A stretch of DNA of 64,000 bases from Pseudomonas fluorescens (GCF_902497875.1 NZ_CABVHY010000016.1:62001-126000); one strand, 5' to 3'. Numbered from the stretch's first letter, positions 26,409-34,535 are shown. Program-made: numbers and translations. Notes: generated by a model not told the origin, from the letters alone.

Positions 26409-26942
26409 CTATTTCCCGGTAAGCAGTGGCTCGTCGTTGGCTGGAGGTGAATGCGACGACCTTCGTCGGCGATCGGCCAGGACCCAGCTACCGTCGTACA
26501 ACTGCAGGGGGAAATTTTCACTCCTGCTCTGACGACGTTCGACGAACCCTTCCGATATTTGTGCCCCCGCTCGAGGCTCGCGGCGCATGCCGACCAGGTC
26601 ACAGACTGCGCGGGCCAGTTCCGCCAACGGGAACGGTTTGAACAGGATATGGCTGACACCCAGCTCAATGGCGCGCTCGCAGACCTCATTGGTCGGGTGC
26701 GCAGTAATCAGTACGAAGTGGCAGCCCCTGTGTTGGCGGACAGCGTCGAGCACCTGAAACCCGTCCATATCCGGCAAACGGAAATCGAGCACGACAACAT
26801 CGGGTGCAAAGCCTTGAACCATTGCTATGGCCTTGGCACCGTCATGGGTGACTCGGACTTCCAGGTTTTGAGCCTCGAGATACGCTGCGAGGTTCTGCGC
26901 CAGGATCTGCTCGTCTTCGACTACCAGTACTTTGTTCAACAA
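26409..26942 (-). CDS. Single-receiver response regulator with unknown C-terminal tail
   Basis: A 177-residue protein: a receiver domain (1-118) with Asp53 and the usual Thr and Lys, then about 60 residues with no known output domain, rich in Arg and Ser. The start codon is TTG, preceded by AAGGAG at 6 nt. It lies between the binding-protein gene and the two kinases. It could be a phosphate sink or a protein-protein switch in the same pathway. It is more related in its receiver to the NtrC-type regulator next door than to CheY. Confidence 0.8.
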   Translation of the reverse strand: MLNKVLVVEDEQILAQNLAAYLEAQNLEVRVTHDGAKAIAMVQGFAPDVVVLDFRLPDMDGFQVLDAVRQHRGCHFVLITAHPTNEVCERAIELGVSHILFKPFPLAELARAVCDLVGMRREPRAGAQISEGFVERRQSRSENFPLQLYDGSWVLADRRRRSSHSPPANDEPLLTGK

Positions 26943-26963
26943 GGCCGTCTCCTTGTAACTTGT

Positions 26964-27080
26964 TCAGGTCCTATGTCCGAACCTGGGGAGTGCGTGCCAT
27001 AGGCTTACGCACACTTCCAGACGCACCTGGATGATGGGGGTACCATTGACCCGCGCCACGGGCGGACCGTCTTCACTCAT
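26964..27080 (-). CDS. Possible small ORF or gene remnant, unknown
   Basis: A 38-codon frame opening MSEDGPPVARVNGTPIIQV after AGGTG. The ARVNGTPI run resembles the start of parvulin-type peptidyl-prolyl isomerases, so this may be the stub of a lost gene. It ends about 20 nt before the TTG of the receiver gene. The call is weak. Confidence 0.25.
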   Translation of the reverse strand: MSEDGPPVARVNGTPIIQVRLEVCVSLWHALPRFGHRT

Positions 27081-27151
27081 CGCGTACACCTGCGAAACAG
27101 TAGATACATTAAATACAGCAGGCAGTTGCGTTTCATGATGCGCCCTTGCCC

Positions 27152-28450
27152 CTAGGGGGTCGTTTCGAGGGGAATATAAGGGGCTACCGGATAGAACTGC
27201 AGCAACCCCAGGTCGACGGTGACAATGTGGGCTCCGCTGAGCCCCATGCGTTTTCCCGGCCCGAAGCTGACCCTCGGGGTCAGGCCGGTGTCAAAGTCAT
27301 GCAGGCTTTCCAGGGACTCGATCAGCGTCTCCCGGCTGACATCCCGACCAGCCCTTTTCAGCGCCTCGGCAAGCAGGGCCACCGAGCAATAGGCACTCAC
27401 CTGCATCACCGCATGCTGACCATCGAGGCCTTGGCGCAAGCGCAGTCTGGTCAATGCCGAACGCCCGGGTGCGCTCCAGTCGCTGGGGATGAAGGGGTAG
27501 GCCAGAAACAGTCGTCTGGAAAATGCTCCCGGCAGCTGCTGGATATCCCCGGCCACCTGGGCTGAAGAGGCGAACAGGTAAGGCGTCAGTCCGGCGCTGT
27601 GCAGGCGGCCGGCCAGTTCACTGAAGTGCTCGGCACTGCCCATGTAGAACACTGAACTCACATCCCCAGCCGTACCTATCAGGCCGGCGCGAGCGTCCAC
27701 CGAATACACCTGGCGGCGTACATCCTGCCAACCCTGCGCCTTGAGGTACTGCTGCAGAGTGCGGGCCTGCAGCTCCAGCGAGCCGTCGCCGGGAGTGACG
27801 ATCAGGGTCGGGCTCGAGGCCAGGGCCAGGCTATCGCTCGCGTAGTTGGCCAAGGCATTGAACTGTTCACGCAGACCCGGAAGAGGTTCGAAAATCTGTC
27901 GACTGGGCGCACTACTCGCTTCGAGCAGGGTCTGCGGGCCCACCACCGGCACTCCGGCCGCCTCCAACAGCGCGGGCAAGCGCGGGGCCAGGGCCGGCGC
28001 CAGCGGCGCCACCAGGGCAAACACCTGCTCCTCGTCGATCAACTTGCGCAACGCCTGCTCGGCGCTGGCCAGATCCGGTCCCGGGTCGAGAATGCTCAGC
28101 TGCAGTTGCCGCCCATGGATACCGCCGGCCTGGTTGATCCGCTCGATGCTGTCACGCAACACCGCGGCCACCGTGTGACCGGCTCGCGCCAACGGCCCGC
28201 TGCTCGGCAACAGCGTGCCGAGCCGCAGCCGGTCGTTTTCCAGGCCCGGATCGTGGTCGTCTTCCTGCCGTTTGTAGGCCGCCAGACTGATCTGGTCGGC
28301 ACTCGAGAGCACGAACCGGGGCATTGCCGGGTCGAGCCCTTCGGTCACGGCCCGGACGAGTGCGCGCGGCGTCAATTCGACCGCCACGGCCGACAGGCAC
28401 AGGCACAGGCACATCAGCAGGATCAAACATCGGCGGGTGTCGAGCCACAT
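27152..28450 (-). CDS. Periplasmic binding protein, branched-chain amino acid type (ABC substrate-binding fold)
   Basis: A 432-residue secreted protein with a signal peptide (LILLMCLCLCLSAVAV) and a type I periplasmic binding fold: LGTLLPSSGPLARAG near residue 75, then INQAGGIHGRQLQL, as in LivJ-type and receptor-type proteins. No permease or ATPase gene is nearby, so it more likely serves as a sensor or ligand-relay protein, perhaps presenting ligand to the kinases. The ATG at 28450 follows AGGTGA; a GTG three codons earlier is possible. It follows the small secreted gene by 15 nt. Confidence 0.75.
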   Translation of the reverse strand: MWLDTRRCLILLMCLCLCLSAVAVELTPRALVRAVTEGLDPAMPRFVLSSADQISLAAYKRQEDDHDPGLENDRLRLGTLLPSSGPLARAGHTVAAVLRDSIERINQAGGIHGRQLQLSILDPGPDLASAEQALRKLIDEEQVFALVAPLAPALAPRLPALLEAAGVPVVGPQTLLEASSAPSRQIFEPLPGLREQFNALANYASDSLALASSPTLIVTPGDGSLELQARTLQQYLKAQGWQDVRRQVYSVDARAGLIGTAGDVSSVFYMGSAEHFSELAGRLHSAGLTPYLFASSAQVAGDIQQLPGAFSRRLFLAYPFIPSDWSAPGRSALTRLRLRQGLDGQHAVMQVSAYCSVALLAEALKRAGRDVSRETLIESLESLHDFDTGLTPRVSFGPGKRMGLSGAHIVTVDLGLLQFYPVAPYIPLETTP

Positions 28451-28465
28451 GCTATTCACCTGCTT

Positions 28466-28696
28466 TCAACGCACGGCTATAGGCAGTCTCGGCAATTGCA
28501 GACGCTTGCCGTTCTGATCCACCAGTGGCGGGTCGGTAAACCAGGTCAGCGCATCGTGAGTGCCGGTTGCCGGCGGCGCGGCCACTGCTGGTGCCGGTGC
28601 CGGCTTGCTGTCGGGTCCTTCATGGGCCCACGCGAGCGAGGCCAGGAGCAGGAGCCCCAGGAAAAGGCCGAAAACGATAAGCTCAATAAATTTCAT
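28466..28696 (-). CDS. Small secreted protein with SCO-like C-terminal motif
   Basis: A 76-residue protein with a signal peptide (LIVFGLFLGLLLLASLAWA), a Pro/Ala linker and a tail containing PPLVDQNGKRLQLPRL. That tail resembles the first strand of the adjacent SCO protein (VPLIDQNGRPVRLQ), but there are no cysteines and the rest of the domain is absent. The start at 28696 follows AGGAG and overlaps the SCO gene by 14 nt. Function unknown; it may be a partner or mimic of the SCO protein. Confidence 0.7.
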   Translation of the reverse strand: MKFIELIVFGLFLGLLLLASLAWAHEGPDSKPAPAPAVAAPPATGTHDALTWFTDPPLVDQNGKRLQLPRLPIAVR

Positions 28697-29357
28697 GATG
28701 ACTCTCCTGAGCGATGGCGGTAGGTCCGGACGACCTCCGTGGCGGGGTGAGGCGGTCGATCTCCTTGAGCAGCACCGCCGGATCGGTGAAGCCATAAAAG
28801 CGGGTCCAGTGGCTGCTCTTGCCATCGCCCACCAGAATCAACGGCGCATGATTCTTCAAGTCGCCATCGCCGCTGCCCAGGCCCTTGAGGGTCGCCTTGA
28901 TGGCCGACGGCGACCCGGTCAGCCAGCTCCAGCCCGGCCCGGCCTGGAACTTGCGGGAGTAGTCGAGCAGGCGCTGCGGATCATCGCGTTGCGGATCGAT
29001 GCTGATGGACACCAGTTGCACTTCGCGCCCGGCCCGTGCGCCCAATTGCTTCTGCACCTTGCCCATGATCGAGGACACCAGCGGGCAGACCGTGGTGCAG
29101 CTGGTATAGATAAAACCCATGAGCACAATGCGGTCACTCAGCAGGTCCTGCTGCAGGCGCACTGGCCGGCCGTTCTGATCGATCAGCGGCACGTCAACGA
29201 ATTTCACTTCGGTGCCCTGGGACGCAATCAGTGGCTTGGCCTGGCTTGCATGCTGGCTGTGGTCCTCGGCAGAATGGGCCTGGACCAGGCCGGTCGAGAG
29301 GATCAAGGTCAGCGTGCAGAAGCTGGGCAAGAGCCGTGAGGTCATTGGATTCATCAT
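28683..29357 (-). CDS. SCO1/SenC-family copper/thiol protein
   Basis: About 224 residues: signal peptide, His-rich linker (HSAEDHSQHA) and a thioredoxin-fold SCO domain with the copper-binding CxxxC in TSCTTVCPL and the distal histidine in KNHAPLIL. SCO proteins deliver copper to, or reduce, CuA and other periplasmic copper enzymes. There is no CuA oxidase gene near; the adjacent multicopper-oxidase remnant suggests its former client. ATG at 29357 has GAGGA upstream; the ATG at 29369 overlapping the previous stop is an alternative. Confidence 0.88.
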   Translation of the reverse strand: MMNPMTSRLLPSFCTLTLILSTGLVQAHSAEDHSQHASQAKPLIASQGTEVKFVDVPLIDQNGRPVRLQQDLLSDRIVLMGFIYTSCTTVCPLVSSIMGKVQKQLGARAGREVQLVSISIDPQRDDPQRLLDYSRKFQAGPGWSWLTGSPSAIKATLKGLGSGDGDLKNHAPLILVGDGKSSHWTRFYGFTDPAVLLKEIDRLTPPRRSSGPTAIAQESHHEIY

Positions 29358-29365
29358 CACATTCC

Positions 29366-31324
29366 TCATGGGGCAGACGGGTTGGTGATCGCGGGAACGA
29401 CCCGCAGGCTGGCGTAGGTGCTGGTGCCGAACTCCGCATCCAGGAACGCCGAGCGCACGTGCAGGTACCAGGCTCCGGGTGTGTCCAGTTGCAATGGGGC
29501 TTCGTGGATTCCGTCGCCGACCTCATGGGCCGCGACTTCCAGCGGCATGGAAGACGGCGCCAGGAAATAGCGCAGCCGGACATCCTTGATACCGCTGGGC
29601 GGCTCCAGGCTTTTCGGCTGCACCAGGCGCAGGCGGGCCATATATGGATGGCCCTGGGGCACGCTGAACTTGTCGAGCAGAAACTCCACCTGTGGCATGG
29701 CGAGGCTTTGGTCCAGTGTCGGATTGGGCTCGACCTGGGTGGTGAAGCAGTGAATGATCTGTGGTTGGTTGATCAGAAATGCCACGTCGAAGCGCCCCGC
29801 TGCCGGCAGCAACACTCGGGTGCTGTAGAGCCCCGGCTCGACTTCACGCAAGCTGAGGTCGATGACCATGGCGGCGCGGGCGGTGTGCCCGTGGTTGGGG
29901 TAACCGGACATCGGCGCGTTCATGCCTTCGGCGTAAAAGTAGGTGGTGTTGTCCACCGGGTTGACGACAAATACCGAGTTGTCCTCGCGACCCGAGGTCA
30001 AACTCTGCGCCAGCGGCAGGTCTCCAGCCTGGCGCGGCGCCGCCGGGCCCGCCTCGAAGCCCTGGATGATGGGGGTGCGGTTCTGTCCCAGCGAACCCAG
30101 GTTGACCATCGTGACCTTGGGCGAAGACAGCCCGCGGATATAGGCGTACCCCGCGGTGAACGTCACCTGATAGGGTTCGGCGGCGACCTCCAGGCTATGG
30201 ATCAAGCTGTCGCTGGCCGCGTCGATGACCAGCGCGCGGTTGTCCAGGGTATTGAGCACAAAACCAAAGCGCCCGTCGCGGCTGAAGCGCATCGGGCCAA
30301 GGCCCTGGTTGCCCTTGATGACCTTGATGACCTTGAGTTGCTTCAGGCTACGGGCATCGATCACACTAATGCTGCCGTCCTTGCCATCGGCCACATACAC
30401 CGCTTCGGACAGCGCCGAGTAGGCTACGGACAACGGATGCGGCCCGGTCTTGATCTGTTTGCGCAGGGTCAGCGTGGCGATGTCGATGACACTCAGGGTG
30501 CCGCTGTCGCGGTTGCTGACGAAGGCATGCCGCGAATCCTTGCTGAAGGCGATCTCATGGTGACCGACGCCGGTCGCCAGATGCGCCAGGGGTTTGAGTG
30601 AATGGCTGTCGATCACCGTCACCCCGCTGCTGCCGGCATCGCGCGAGTCATTGCCGACCCACAGCAGGCGTTCGTCCGGTTGCAGGGCGACCCGCAGCGG
30701 CTCGGCCCCGGCTGCGATGTTGCCGAGCACCTGGAATTTCTCGGTGTCGATCACCGCAATCTCGCCCGCCGCCGGCATGGAGACAAAGACCCGTTTGTTG
30801 TCGCCACTGCGGACCCAGTCCATCGGCGGCTGCTTGAGGTCGATCCGTTTCAGGGTGCTGGTGGTGCCGCCCACCGAGACCGTGGGATCGATCACCGTCA
30901 GGCTGGCATCCTTGTTCAGCACCAGCAGGAAATACCGGGTCAGGTCGAGTAACGGCCGCGCACCGATATTGTTTTTGAGAAACATCGCGACCCGCGATTT
31001 GCAGCTGTTCTGCGGTTCCGAGTCGCTCAGCCCCAGCAGGCTCGGATCGAGCCAGGCTCCGGGCGCGATGCCTGACAGAGGCTGACCCGTTTTGCTCTCG
31101 GTGACCTTGAAGCGCACATCGGCAAAGTTGCCTTCCATGAGCGTGGCATGGCCATCGATCGGGTTCATCTGGAACTCGATGGACACGCCATCGCGAACCA
31201 GACGCTGACCCTGCGGGCTGACCTCGACCAGCGGCGCGTCGCGCCGGGTCAGCAGCCATCCGCCCAGACCGGCCACCAACGCCGCACTGCAGACTGCAAT
31301 ACAGAGTGTGGTTGTTCTATTCAC
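29366..31324 (-). CDS. Membrane-anchored YVTN/YncE-like beta-propeller protein
   Basis: A 652-residue periplasmic protein. An N-terminal membrane anchor (LCIAVCSAALVAGLGGWLL) leads to a region of about 130 residues, then repeated beta-propeller blades (for example SVIDIATLTL and SVIDARSLKQL) like cytochrome-d1-type and YncE proteins. A C-terminal beta domain (PQVEFLLDKFSVPQGHPYMA onward) resembles FixH/YtkA-type folds. The GTG at 31324 is preceded by AAGGAG at 6 nt; the frame runs open further upstream only because it enters a multicopper-oxidase remnant. It starts the four-gene secreted-protein operon. Confidence 0.75.
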   Translation of the reverse strand: MNRTTTLCIAVCSAALVAGLGGWLLTRRDAPLVEVSPQGQRLVRDGVSIEFQMNPIDGHATLMEGNFADVRFKVTESKTGQPLSGIAPGAWLDPSLLGLSDSEPQNSCKSRVAMFLKNNIGARPLLDLTRYFLLVLNKDASLTVIDPTVSVGGTTSTLKRIDLKQPPMDWVRSGDNKRVFVSMPAAGEIAVIDTEKFQVLGNIAAGAEPLRVALQPDERLLWVGNDSRDAGSSGVTVIDSHSLKPLAHLATGVGHHEIAFSKDSRHAFVSNRDSGTLSVIDIATLTLRKQIKTGPHPLSVAYSALSEAVYVADGKDGSISVIDARSLKQLKVIKVIKGNQGLGPMRFSRDGRFGFVLNTLDNRALVIDAASDSLIHSLEVAAEPYQVTFTAGYAYIRGLSSPKVTMVNLGSLGQNRTPIIQGFEAGPAAPRQAGDLPLAQSLTSGREDNSVFVVNPVDNTTYFYAEGMNAPMSGYPNHGHTARAAMVIDLSLREVEPGLYSTRVLLPAAGRFDVAFLINQPQIIHCFTTQVEPNPTLDQSLAMPQVEFLLDKFSVPQGHPYMARLRLVQPKSLEPPSGIKDVRLRYFLAPSSMPLEVAAHEVGDGIHEAPLQLDTPGAWYLHVRSAFLDAEFGTSTYASLRVVPAITNPSAP

Positions 31325-31611
31325 GCCTTGCTCCTTGAATGCCCGCTCGAATACTTGTTCGGGTTTGTTCGGGTTGGCCTGACAGGCCAGCAGGTTGTGC
31401 AAGTGATGGTCAGGCAATCGCCCGCCGCGATTCGCAGAACCAGTGACCGTGGACGCTTGTCGGGACGCAGCGTGACCTTTGCGGGAGCCGCCGCGCCGCC
31501 TTGCATCAAGGATGGGTTGTGGTCCTCGACCACGCCCCGGCGCAAGCCCCAGCAATGAGCAAGTCAGGTCGATCCGGTTGAGGAGCAGGGGGTTGGGATA
31601 GTCCCTTTCAT
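31325..31611 (-). pseudogene. N-terminal remnant of a multicopper oxidase (MnxG-like), frameshifted
   Basis: Three frames each carry part of one protein. The first has ERDYPNPLLLNRIDL, the second VVEDHNPSLMQGG followed by LRPDKRPRSLVLR and AAGDCLTIT, the third HNLLACQANPNKPEQ. Joined, they read like the N-terminal cupredoxin region of large MnxG-type multicopper oxidases, where an RPDKRPRPLVLR...GDC...NLL pattern is typical. The reading frame breaks at least twice and everything after this point, including the copper ligands, is gone. The remnant leads straight into the propeller gene's ribosome site. Family assignment is from memory of motifs. Confidence 0.6.
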
Positions 31612-31653
31612 GGCCGAGGGCCTCGCATCGCGTTCATCAGTGAAATGGACGGA

Positions 31654-31668
31654 GCAATCCGCATGCCA
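31654..31668 (-). promoter_or_regulatory. Sigma-54 promoter of the propeller/SCO operon
   Basis: On the minus strand TGGCATGCGGATTGC has the -24 GG and -12 GC exactly 10 nt apart and matches TGGCAC-N5-TTGC with one change. Transcription would begin near 31642, just before the multicopper-oxidase remnant. An NtrC-family activator is encoded in the same block. Confidence 0.7.
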
Positions 31669-31871
31669 TAAACATTTTTCTTTAAATTCAATAGTTTGAA
31701 ACAACAACAAAAACCGAGTGGGTGAGCCTAACCCCCAGTTTCCCGCAGTCCCCACATCTGGGGGATGCTACAAGGACGCGTCAACGGCCAGCCCCTGCAA
31801 GCGCCGGTACTGACGCAGCACACTGGACACATCACGTTGGGTTTCGGCGAACGGTGGAATGACACAACGGG

Positions 31872-32100
31872 CTGATCACGCCGGTGGCATTGCGTCTGCT
31901 GCGAGCCGGTGAACAGGCGGGCAATCCGGGTTACATGATGGAACGCAGCGCCGACTTCTACGACGAAGTATCAGCCGCTGGCTCGAATGGTTCGTGCGCT
32001 TGTTCGAGCCGCGCTGATGACCTTTATCGGGTTGTTGATCAGGGTGATCGTGATTTTGATATACATCCTGCTCTTTGAACTGGCGTCGAGTATTCACTAA
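31872..32100 (+). pseudogene. C-terminal remnant of type II secretion protein GspF
   Basis: Three frames in succession read ALRLLRAGEQAGNPGYMMER, then ISRWLEWFVRLFEP, then LMTFIGLLIRVIVILIYILL ending in TAA. Together these match the C-terminal end of a GspF-type inner-membrane protein. Two frameshifts and the missing N-terminus show it is dead. No other secretion gene is near. Confidence 0.65.
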
Positions 32101-32212
32101 CGTCGTCTGCGTCCACGCAGTAATATTGCGCAATTACTGCCACATAACTGGCAGCCGCCCCACACTATCTCTTAGCGCCTATCTATATCCCGCTGGAAGG
32201 GAGACCTATGAA

Positions 32213-32755
32213 GTGAGCAAACGGATTTATATAAGCGGCGCATCTGGTGCCGGAGTGAGTACTCTGGGGGCTGCACTGGCAGCAGAGCTTCAAGTGCCTC
32301 ACTTTGATGTCGATGATTACTATTGGTACCCAACAGAACCACCATTCGAGCGATCTCGACCTCCCGCAGAGAGAGTCCACCTACTCAACCGTAACCTGTC
32401 TCATGGTTACTGGGTTCTTTCCGGCTCATTAGATGGCTGGGGAGACGAAGTGATTCAATGCACTGATTTGGTCGTGTTCATTGACACTCCGACACTGCTT
32501 CGGATGGAACGTCTGAAGTTGCGCGAATCACAGCGTTATGGTGACCGTATCCTTCCAGGAGGGGATATGCATGCGAATCACCAAGCGTTCCTCGCATGGG
32601 CCGAAAGTTATGAAACAGGTGTTCAAGCTGGCCGCAGTCGACCACGGCATGAGCGGTGGCTCAAGCAGCTGACACAACCTTCCCTTAGGGTCAGCGGAGA
32701 AATGCCGATTGAACCGTTGCTCGCAGAGGTAATTGCGGCGATTCCTGATTGGTGA
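32213..32755 (+). CDS. Adenylate-kinase-like P-loop NTPase
   Basis: A 180-residue soluble protein opening KRIYISGASGAGVSTLGAAL, a P-loop where the usual GKS/T lysine is replaced: the motif reads GASGAGVST. Next come a YYWYPTEPP segment and a conserved ERLKLRE run, typical of small AAA/adenylate-kinase-like proteins found near accessory genes. The GTG at 32213 follows GGAAGGGAG. Substrate unknown. It is isolated between the GspF remnant and the effector pair. Confidence 0.75.
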   Translation: MSKRIYISGASGAGVSTLGAALAAELQVPHFDVDDYYWYPTEPPFERSRPPAERVHLLNRNLSHGYWVLSGSLDGWGDEVIQCTDLVVFIDTPTLLRMERLKLRESQRYGDRILPGGDMHANHQAFLAWAESYETGVQAGRSRPRHERWLKQLTQPSLRVSGEMPIEPLLAEVIAAIPDW

Positions 32756-32820
32756 GGTCTCACAGAACCAGCGACCAAAGCGTCAATCAACGAGGTGTGA
32801 TTGGGTATTCGCCTATTGAG

Positions 32821-33201
32821 TTACCTATATTTCACCAGCACACATGCAATCGCTCCCCAGGCCACAATAACCCCCGATATTACGATCTTGATTTTAAGAA
32901 GCTGCTTCAGGTGAGGAGGGAAATTCTTGATATCGTCAGGATCCATTTCACCCGCCCGGATGCCCGGTCCAGACCACATCACCATCCCTCCGATCTTCGC
33001 GACCAGCATGAGCCGTCCAAACCAACCTTGATGCCGCAGGCCCGCACCCCAAATAACAATATGGCGACTGTTTTTCAAGGCTTCCAACATGGCATCCAAA
33101 TGGCGACTTAAGTAAAGACTGTAGGCAAAAGTAACAACACTCAATAGGAATGGCCCACCAACAAACAAAATGGCAGCCCAAGGAGACCACGTGTCGATCA
33201 C
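32821..33201 (-). CDS. Putative immunity protein to the adjacent PAAR effector
   Basis: A 126-residue membrane protein with helices at about 9-29 and 104-122 and perhaps a weaker one near 65-78. No family recognised. Its start overlaps the stop of the effector gene by 4 nt (ATGA), the usual arrangement of a type VI effector with its immunity gene. A membrane location fits protection against a pore-forming toxin domain. Composition is AT-richer than the core genes. Confidence 0.65.
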   Translation of the reverse strand: MIDTWSPWAAILFVGGPFLLSVVTFAYSLYLSRHLDAMLEALKNSRHIVIWGAGLRHQGWFGRLMLVAKIGGMVMWSGPGIRAGEMDPDDIKNFPPHLKQLLKIKIVISGVIVAWGAIACVLVKYR

Positions 33202-34535
33202 CGTTGTTCGGTCTCATACAGTTTCTCGCCTAGAAACTCCCCAGCGATACCACCAGCAGCTGTACCTACCCATGCGCCAGCCCCGACCACGGTCGCAACA
33301 CAGATAACTCCCCCAATCCCTGTGGTAACCCCAAGCGCCAGGCAAATAGGACCGCTAGCCAAATAAGCCAACTCCCCACCTCTATGCCCACCGATGGCTG
33401 ACAATGCAAATTTTCCCCCTTCAGTAAACTTGATCTTCTCGCAAGCGGCTCCAGAGTCGGTATTACAAACCTCCTGAATAGCCAGCAACGAAGAAACACC
33501 GCCAATGCCAATACCAATGTAACCCCCTGCCTGCATGTACTTGGCAGCACGACTGGTGGCATTCACATGGGTGGCATAACCCGGTATCTGCCCCGGTGCA
33601 CCGGCCTTGTCCCAATGATGCACCAGGCTACGGCTGGAAATGCCGAGGGCCGTTTTTAACTTGGGGTGGTCGCCCAAGGTTGTCTGGCCACGCAGGCGAG
33701 TGGAGTTCAGCAGGTGTGCATCCAGTTGGACGAGCAGGCGCTGGCGCTCGGCGAAGAACTGCGTCGATTTGAGGTGGCCGTGCTGGCGATAGCTTTCCTG
33801 ATGCAGGCGTTCCATGGCTTGCAGAGTATCGCGCAGCCGGGTCAGGTGCTTTTCCATTACCACCGCACTGACGCCCAGCCAGGTTGAGGTCTGGCCGGTA
33901 AAACTGGCGATTTCGGCAGCGTGGCGGAACATGAAATCGGCTTCCTCCGGCGTCAGTGGATCGAGGGCCGTTTTGACTTGTTGAGCGGCCTGCATCAGCT
34001 GCGCTTCCTGGTAGGTGCAGGAGCTGTTGTTCGGATCGCTGAGCACGATCATCGAACCGGCTTTTATGTCGCCTGGATCAGGATTCAGTGACCAGAACTT
34101 GCCCATCACGGTCAGGTTACGCGAGGGAAAAAGCGTGGCTTCCAGTTGTTCACGAGTCATGCTTTTGGGCACCACATAGAAGCCAGGTTCCTGGGCCTCT
34201 GCGCCGCTGAATAGCGTTGCAGCTGGATGGCTCGAAGGGGCGAAACTGGATTGACGCGGGCTTACCGGGTTACTGGTTCCGACTGGGGTAGACGGTTGAG
34301 CGGCTGTTCGGGTGGCCTGCGGTACAGCGCTTTGGTCCGACTCATAACTGGCCGTGAAAATCGAGGGGATCAGTTTGGCTTTACAGGGACAATTACTGAA
34401 GCTATCAAGGGTGCCGGCCACCAGCCTTCCGTGACTGTTGATGTATGAAACTCCACCGACGATACGATAAATCTTTCCGTCCTCGCCACACGAAACCCGA
34501 TCACCTTCGCGAGCATGAGCAAAACCAAACATCAT
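33198..34535 (-). CDS. PAAR-domain type VI secretion effector with pore-like C-terminus (5' end frameshifted)
   Basis: The open frame encodes 445 residues. Residues 6-65 are the second half of a PAAR spike domain (AREGDRVSCG, INSHGRLVAGTLDS, NCPCKAKLIPS). A Ser/Pro linker, a helical middle (about 180-330) and a glycine-rich hydrophobic end (GIGIGGVSSLLA, then ALGVTTGIGGVICVATVVGA) follow, as in membrane-targeting toxins. The missing first half of PAAR lies upstream in another frame, starting at 34612; a single lost base in a GGGG run at 34564-34567 separates them. It may be inactive in this genome, or the break may be a sequencing error. Confidence 0.75.
   Translation of the reverse strand: MMFGFAHAREGDRVSCGEDGKIYRIVGGVSYINSHGRLVAGTLDSFSNCPCKAKLIPSIFTASYESDQSAVPQATRTAAQPSTPVGTSNPVSPRQSSFAPSSHPAATLFSGAEAQEPGFYVVPKSMTREQLEATLFPSRNLTVMGKFWSLNPDPGDIKAGSMIVLSDPNNSSCTYQEAQLMQAAQQVKTALDPLTPEEADFMFRHAAEIASFTGQTSTWLGVSAVVMEKHLTRLRDTLQAMERLHQESYRQHGHLKSTQFFAERQRLLVQLDAHLLNSTRLRGQTTLGDHPKLKTALGISSRSLVHHWDKAGAPGQIPGYATHVNATSRAAKYMQAGGYIGIGIGGVSSLLAIQEVCNTDSGAACEKIKFTEGGKFALSAIGGHRGGELAYLASGPICLALGVTTGIGGVICVATVVGAGAWVGTAAGGIAGEFLGEKLYETEQR

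Noticed and set aside
26996..27012. Second sigma-54-like sequence (TGGCACG on the minus strand) before the receiver gene
   Set aside because: The -24 half is good but the -12 half reads CCCC instead of TTGC.
31768..31870. Minus-strand stretch ending FAETQRDVSSVLRQYRRLQG
   Set aside because: It looks somewhat protein-like and may be another gene stub, but is too short and unrecognised to call.
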